Below are positions 60,301-64,000 of a DNA stretch of 64,000 nucleotides, piece by piece; position 1 is the first letter of the stretch; each line of letters starts with the position of its first letter. The notes beneath the pieces were generated by a model. It did not search any database, had not been told where the DNA came from, and saw only the letters and a list, made by a program, of their open reading frames with translations. The stretch is taken from assembly GCF_964355755.1 (NCBI RefSeq), contig NC_092673.1, forward strand, positions 3,911,001-3,975,000, read 5' to 3'. Source of the stretch: Antedon mediterranea. Taxonomy: Eukaryota; Echinodermata; Crinoidea; Comatulida; Antedonidae. Made by a program: the position numbers and the translations under genes.

Positions 60301-62965
60301 TTTTTTGGGTCCTGGGGGTGTGACCTCAAATGACATTTTCAAAATATGACCGTACAAAATGGTTATTGTTGATATTTGTAATCAATGTGGAGGCCAATTA
60401 ACACACACGCAGTAACAGTATGCGGAAAACAGTTGTCCCATGTAGAATCTGTATCTATCCCAAGCGGAAATTACCCGTCTGCTAGACGTTGTGTGTAAAT
60501 GGTTTATTACGTTACTGCTCGTGTGTAAATTGGCCTTTATGCCATAGAGACATTATATTTTTCACTATAATAGGGGGTTTTCGCAACCTTACGAATACAT
60601 TAACGAAAATGGATACGTCACGCACAAGTATTCGTTTTTCGTAAGCCAGTAAAAATCTGTTTCGCATGGCAACGAAATGACTGCGGTAAATTGCAGGTAC
60701 GTGCTGCTTGGTGCTTTGCTGCCTAGGCCTAGCGTAACATCAAAGCGAGTGAGGACTTTAAAAACTGTTATTTATCAAAATTGACCTGGCATTTTAGTAA
60801 ATTACTTTAGTAAATTACTTTCAACAAAAGTATAATTATATTATAATCATGAATCATTCCTGATTCAAATGCAAAATAGATCAAAAACTATACTCGTTTT
60901 GTAGTCACGAATATGGCTGGTGATATTTGTCAACACGAATACGCTTTACGAATATGAAATGGGGATCAGCTCAAAAGTTTCACAAATGTGTGACGTATCT
61001 GTTTTCGTTATCGTATTCGTAAGGTTGCGAAAACTCCCTATTATCTCTATGCCAAAACATATCATAACTATAGATTATACTCACAATGCCTAGTTGATTC
61101 ATTCTTCTGACATAATAGTTAGGATTATTTTCAAAACTATTAAAATTCCAAATGTTATACGATAAAATTTGTAAATGTCTTTGCGCTTCAGTTGACGGAA
61201 CTTTCCAATGAGAATTCAAATAACTTTCCGATTTGTGACATCCATCCCCTAAAGATAATGGATTCTTCCTGAGAATACTTGAAAACGATTTGCTAGATGG
61301 AACCACATGACCATCACCCAAGCTACTTGATTGGTCAATAATAGTAATATGATCATCAGTAGTTTTACTAGCCTTGTTTATTTCCGAACTGGAATTTATG
61401 CATATCCTTGAGTTTGTTTCATAAAATGTGTGTTGAAAAATAAATAAACGGTGAGCACGATCTTTTGTTATTAATAATTCATGAAAGTAAGAACTGTTGC
61501 TCCATGACAGAGCAAGTCTATAATTAAGTCCAACTATTGCACGTTTTGTTTGTATTTTCTGTTTTCCTTTTTCAATGAGGTATTCCTTCTTGACATAGCG
61601 AGTAGCACCATTTACTGTGTAATGCAACTTCTATGAAGAGCAGAATTAATAACTAGCATAAATAAACAAACAGATTATATTGTGTTTTGAGACCAATCTT
61701 AATATGGCTCTTATAGGTTTGTTTCTTATAGGTCTGCTGTTGTAAATAAGTCATTTTCTCAAAAAAAGCTTGGAAATTCCGGAAAAGCTACAGAATACAA
61801 GTTTATCCATCAAGAGATGGCATCGGAAGATATAGCTGAATGTAAAATTCAATCTATTCATGGATTTAAACAAATGTATGTCAAGAAAGAAAGGCATCTA
61901 TGAATAATAAATAAACTGGCTCTTACTTCTTTATGTATACCAAGAATATCAGGTTCCGAGTTCAAACCATTGTTTGCTACTAAAGACTCATATTTTCTTG
62001 CTTTCTCTTTGGCAAACTGAAATAAGACAAATTATATAACAATATATAGTATATACAGTATATCTATCAATGAATTTCTATATTTTACTGCTATTAGTAG
62101 CCTAATATTGGGAATAGACTGTATTACTATTAATAGGTTTTTTGCAGGATGAGCTCTCAAAAAATTTTGCTGCAGTATCTCAGGGTTTTTACTTAATGTT
62201 ACTTAAATGTAATAGTCACATACTTGAATAACCTCTGCAACATCAGGGTGATTGTGGTCCACTTCATCTATATGCTCTCCAAGAATTCCTCCATATAAAA
62301 TGCTGCTTTGCATAACTGAAATACAATGAGATATAATTAAACAAAAAGTTACAATATTAAAATAATTGAAACAAGAAAAAAAAAACATTATTTAGGCCTA
62401 GGCCTAGGCTATAATGACAATGTGGATGTAAAGTTTCCTATCAGCACAGACTTCACTGTTTTATGTTGGCACTAATGATTGTGGGCATCCAATTTATATC
62501 ATAGTACTGTACTATAATAATTGAATAATTGATATATGATTAACCATGATTGTTCAAATTTCAAATTGCGCAAATCGTTCAACAATCCATTTGCAACAAA
62601 CAAAAGCATTATCCATCACAAACAATACATAATATAGGCTACACTCAATCTATTTACCGTACTTACATAGTCAGTTAGGCCGAGGCCTGAGCTTAGTTGT
62701 TGGATAGCTTACCTACTAATCAGATACTAGGGTAGGCCTCGGACACTCAAGATTACCGCTAGTATATTAGGTCTAGGCCCTGGCATATACTAGGAAAAAT
62801 TATAAGGAAGTGATCCAAGAAGTTACAGTACTTCTTTTCTAGACTTAATTAATATTCTATAATGACACTTAGTGGATACAAAAAAATCACAACTTGTTAA
62901 TTACCTCTAAATAATGAACACAACAAATAAATAATGAGGTTATGCCTCAAATAGGTAATAAACAT
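57364..62965 (-). CDS. Endonuclease/exonuclease/phosphatase (EEP) superfamily protein, complete, 11 exons, 521 aa
   Basis: Exons in transcript order (+ coordinates): 62965-62905, 62315-62224, 62016-61927, 61630-61085, 60119-59997, 59596-59481, 59240-59162, 58713-58568, 58387-58304, 57907-57820, 57504-57364. They total 1566 bases and every phase joins. The EEP fold spans residues about 234-515. Catalytic motifs of the superfamily (DNase I, APE1, CCR4 type) are present: SYN (N240), GFQEV (E277), EEGLAIFSKH (322-331), THLS (H376), LLGDFND (D407, N409), RIDYIFV (D477), SSDHVAV (D507, H508). These are metal-dependent phosphodiesterase residues, so it is probably active; the substrate (nucleic acid, phosphoinositide or sphingomyelin) cannot be told. 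The N-terminus (MFITYLRHNLIIYLLCSLFR) is hydrophobic, with no acidic residue before E33: signal peptide, anchor or mitochondrial presequence. Residues about 22-230 match nothing I know. Met22 is an alternative start. Confidence 0.88.
57572..57800 (+). mobile_element. tRNA-derived SINE in the last intron of the EEP gene (antisense to it)
   Basis: GTGGAGTTATGGCTTGGTGG head (A-box like at 57579-57589), a decayed B-box, then a body matching the complement of 29870-30090 and an AAATAAATAAAAA tail. Confidence 0.75.
58122..58282. mobile_element. MITE family 1, TSD TAA
   Basis: AGCTCTGTCTACACTATCGA ... GATAGTGTGGACAAAGCT flanked by TAA. It ends 22 bases from exon 58304-58387 of the EEP gene. Confidence 0.85.
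59045..59155 (-). mobile_element. tRNA-derived SINE, sense to the EEP gene, next to a splice donor
   Basis: On the minus strand: TGTAGAGCTGTAGCTTGGTGG-type head (A-box at 59142-59132) and GGGGTTCAATCC-type B-box (59098-59087). Its head begins within about 10 bases of the donor of exon 59240-59162. Confidence 0.75.
59250..59345. mobile_element. MITE family 1 remnant without terminal repeats
   Basis: It keeps the inner motif order (CTTTATGTGAAAA, GATGTGCCCATATATGGACA, CACTACCATTTAAGCATCAC) but no outer TIR. Confidence 0.6.
60392..60535. mobile_element. MITE family 4, short copy
   Basis: GGCCAATTAACACACACGCA at the left and GCTCGTGTGTAAATTGGCC at the right, with inner arms GTAAC.../...GTTACTG. 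Confidence 0.7.
60541..61053. mobile_element. Long-TIR element beside EEP exon 4
   Basis: ATAATAGGGGGTTTTCGCAA and TTGCGAAAACTCCCTATTAT head inverted arms that continue inward (CTTACGAATAC, GGATACGTCACGCA / TGTGACGTATC). The element lies about 30-40 bases into the intron after exon 61630-61085. The outermost edges are uncertain. Confidence 0.7.
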
Positions 62966-64000
62966 CTTATATAAGCATGATCTGCCAGGCTCTAGGCCTA
63001 GTTTTTTGGATGAATGTACTGGTATAAATGAATTGCTGACATATTGAGGGCGCTTTATAAAGTAACTTCTATCCCATAATTCCTACCAAAATGTTACACA
63101 TATTTTGCCAAAGTGGTTACATTGCTAACATATTGAGGGCGCCTTTTCTCTGACTCAATTGTCGTATTCGATTGGAGAACTTTCCTCGTCACAACGTAAA
63201 GATTCGTTGAGTACTTTTTGTATTCGAATTGTAAATTTGTGCTCAACAGAAAGTCATTCGAATAGAAAACGTTGACAACGAAAGCTTTTTCGTTAAGAAC
63301 AATCTCAACGCTCAAAATACTCCGTTAAAGAAGTACTCAACGGAAAAACTACTCAACGGTACACTCGAATACGACGAATTATATCTATGAATTTCAAAAT
63401 GTTACACAGTTTTAGACGGAGAGGTATAGGTTTAGGTTTTTTATATTTTTTATATTATAGTAAAGATTCGTTGAGTACTTTTTGTATTCGAATTGTAAAT
63501 TTGTGCTCAACAGAAAGTCATTCGAATAGGAAACGTTGACAACGAAAGCTTTTTCGTTAAGAACAATCTCAACGCTCAAAATACTCCGTTAAAGAAGTAC
63601 TCAACGGCAAAACTGTACTCAACGGTGAAAGTCTAAATCGAATACGACAATATAAATGCGACTACAAGAACTATTCAGTGACAAAAAAGATTACTCTCAT
63701 TTTATGCAGTTAAAATATTTTATTCAATTTAAAGCATACTTTTGTTATTACTGTATTTTATTTACAAAATATATAGTTACCTTTCATTATTCACAAATTA
63801 TCTTACCAATGTTTTAAAAGTGTATTGTATAAAAGCAAGGAGCATCTTTATTTGCCTTTTTCTAGAAACTGCCTGTTAAAAAAGTAATGTATGCTGAGAG
63901 GTCCAAGTCTGCATCTGTTTCAAGGCTGGCCTAACTTTGTAGAGTACATAAACTTATACTGACCCAGATCGTAAGTGTAAATTGGGTCAAAGTGAGCCGC
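62966..64000. other. 5' flank of the EEP gene
   Basis: It contains a duplicated ATTGCTRACATATTGAGGGC motif (63032 and 63121) and the large foldback element 63159-63650. No other gene is recognised to the window end; the promoter was not located. Confidence 0.5.
63159..63650. mobile_element. Foldback element with an internal direct duplication
   Basis: Outer inverted ends TTGTCGTATTCGATT and AATCGAATACGACAA. Inside, a segment of about 149 bases starting GTAAAGATTCGTTGAGTAC occurs at 63196 and again at 63460, nearly identical, and each copy itself has inverted ends (CGTTGAGTAC / GTACTCAACG). Confidence 0.8.

Overview
This is a eukaryotic, almost certainly animal, nuclear window. It is AT-rich, its genes are split into many short exons with GT-AG introns, and it is crowded with short non-autonomous transposons, tRNA-derived SINEs and minisatellites. 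The repeat landscape suggests a marine invertebrate, possibly a deuterostome such as an echinoderm, but nothing here fixes the species. I built the gene models by hand: every exon junction below keeps the reading frame, and each exon was chosen by splice sites plus resemblance to a known family.

Three protein genes are supported. (1) On the + strand, 4559-46129: the 3' part (17 exons, 829 residues) of a xylosyltransferase-like enzyme (glycosyltransferase family 14 plus the Xylo_C domain). Its 5' end was not found. It carries an unusual C-terminal extension with two hydrophobic segments and three possible last exons of the same phase. (2) On the + strand, 50508-55030: a complete 9-exon RPP30 gene (RNase P/MRP protein subunit p30, 286 residues). 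One of its introns has U12-type splice signals and is almost filled by a 13-bp minisatellite. (3) On the - strand, 57364-62965: a complete 11-exon gene for a 521-residue endonuclease/exonuclease/phosphatase (EEP) superfamily protein with a hydrophobic N-terminus and an N-terminal region I do not recognise. It converges on RPP30. The genes have no obvious shared function.

The rest is intron and intergenic DNA. About 19 copies or fragments of one MITE family (TIR AGCTCTGTCTACACTATC, target duplication TTA/TAA) are scattered through it; several carry a 21-bp internal motif, which one copy has amplified to about 17 units. Two further families have the same kind of target duplication. There are also two Tigger/pogo-like MITEs, several other TIR elements, at least five tRNA-derived SINE copies in both orientations, a LINE 3' fragment and about ten minisatellites. 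Many insertions lie within tens of bases of splice sites. I see no rRNA, functional tRNA gene, CRISPR array or prokaryotic-type system.
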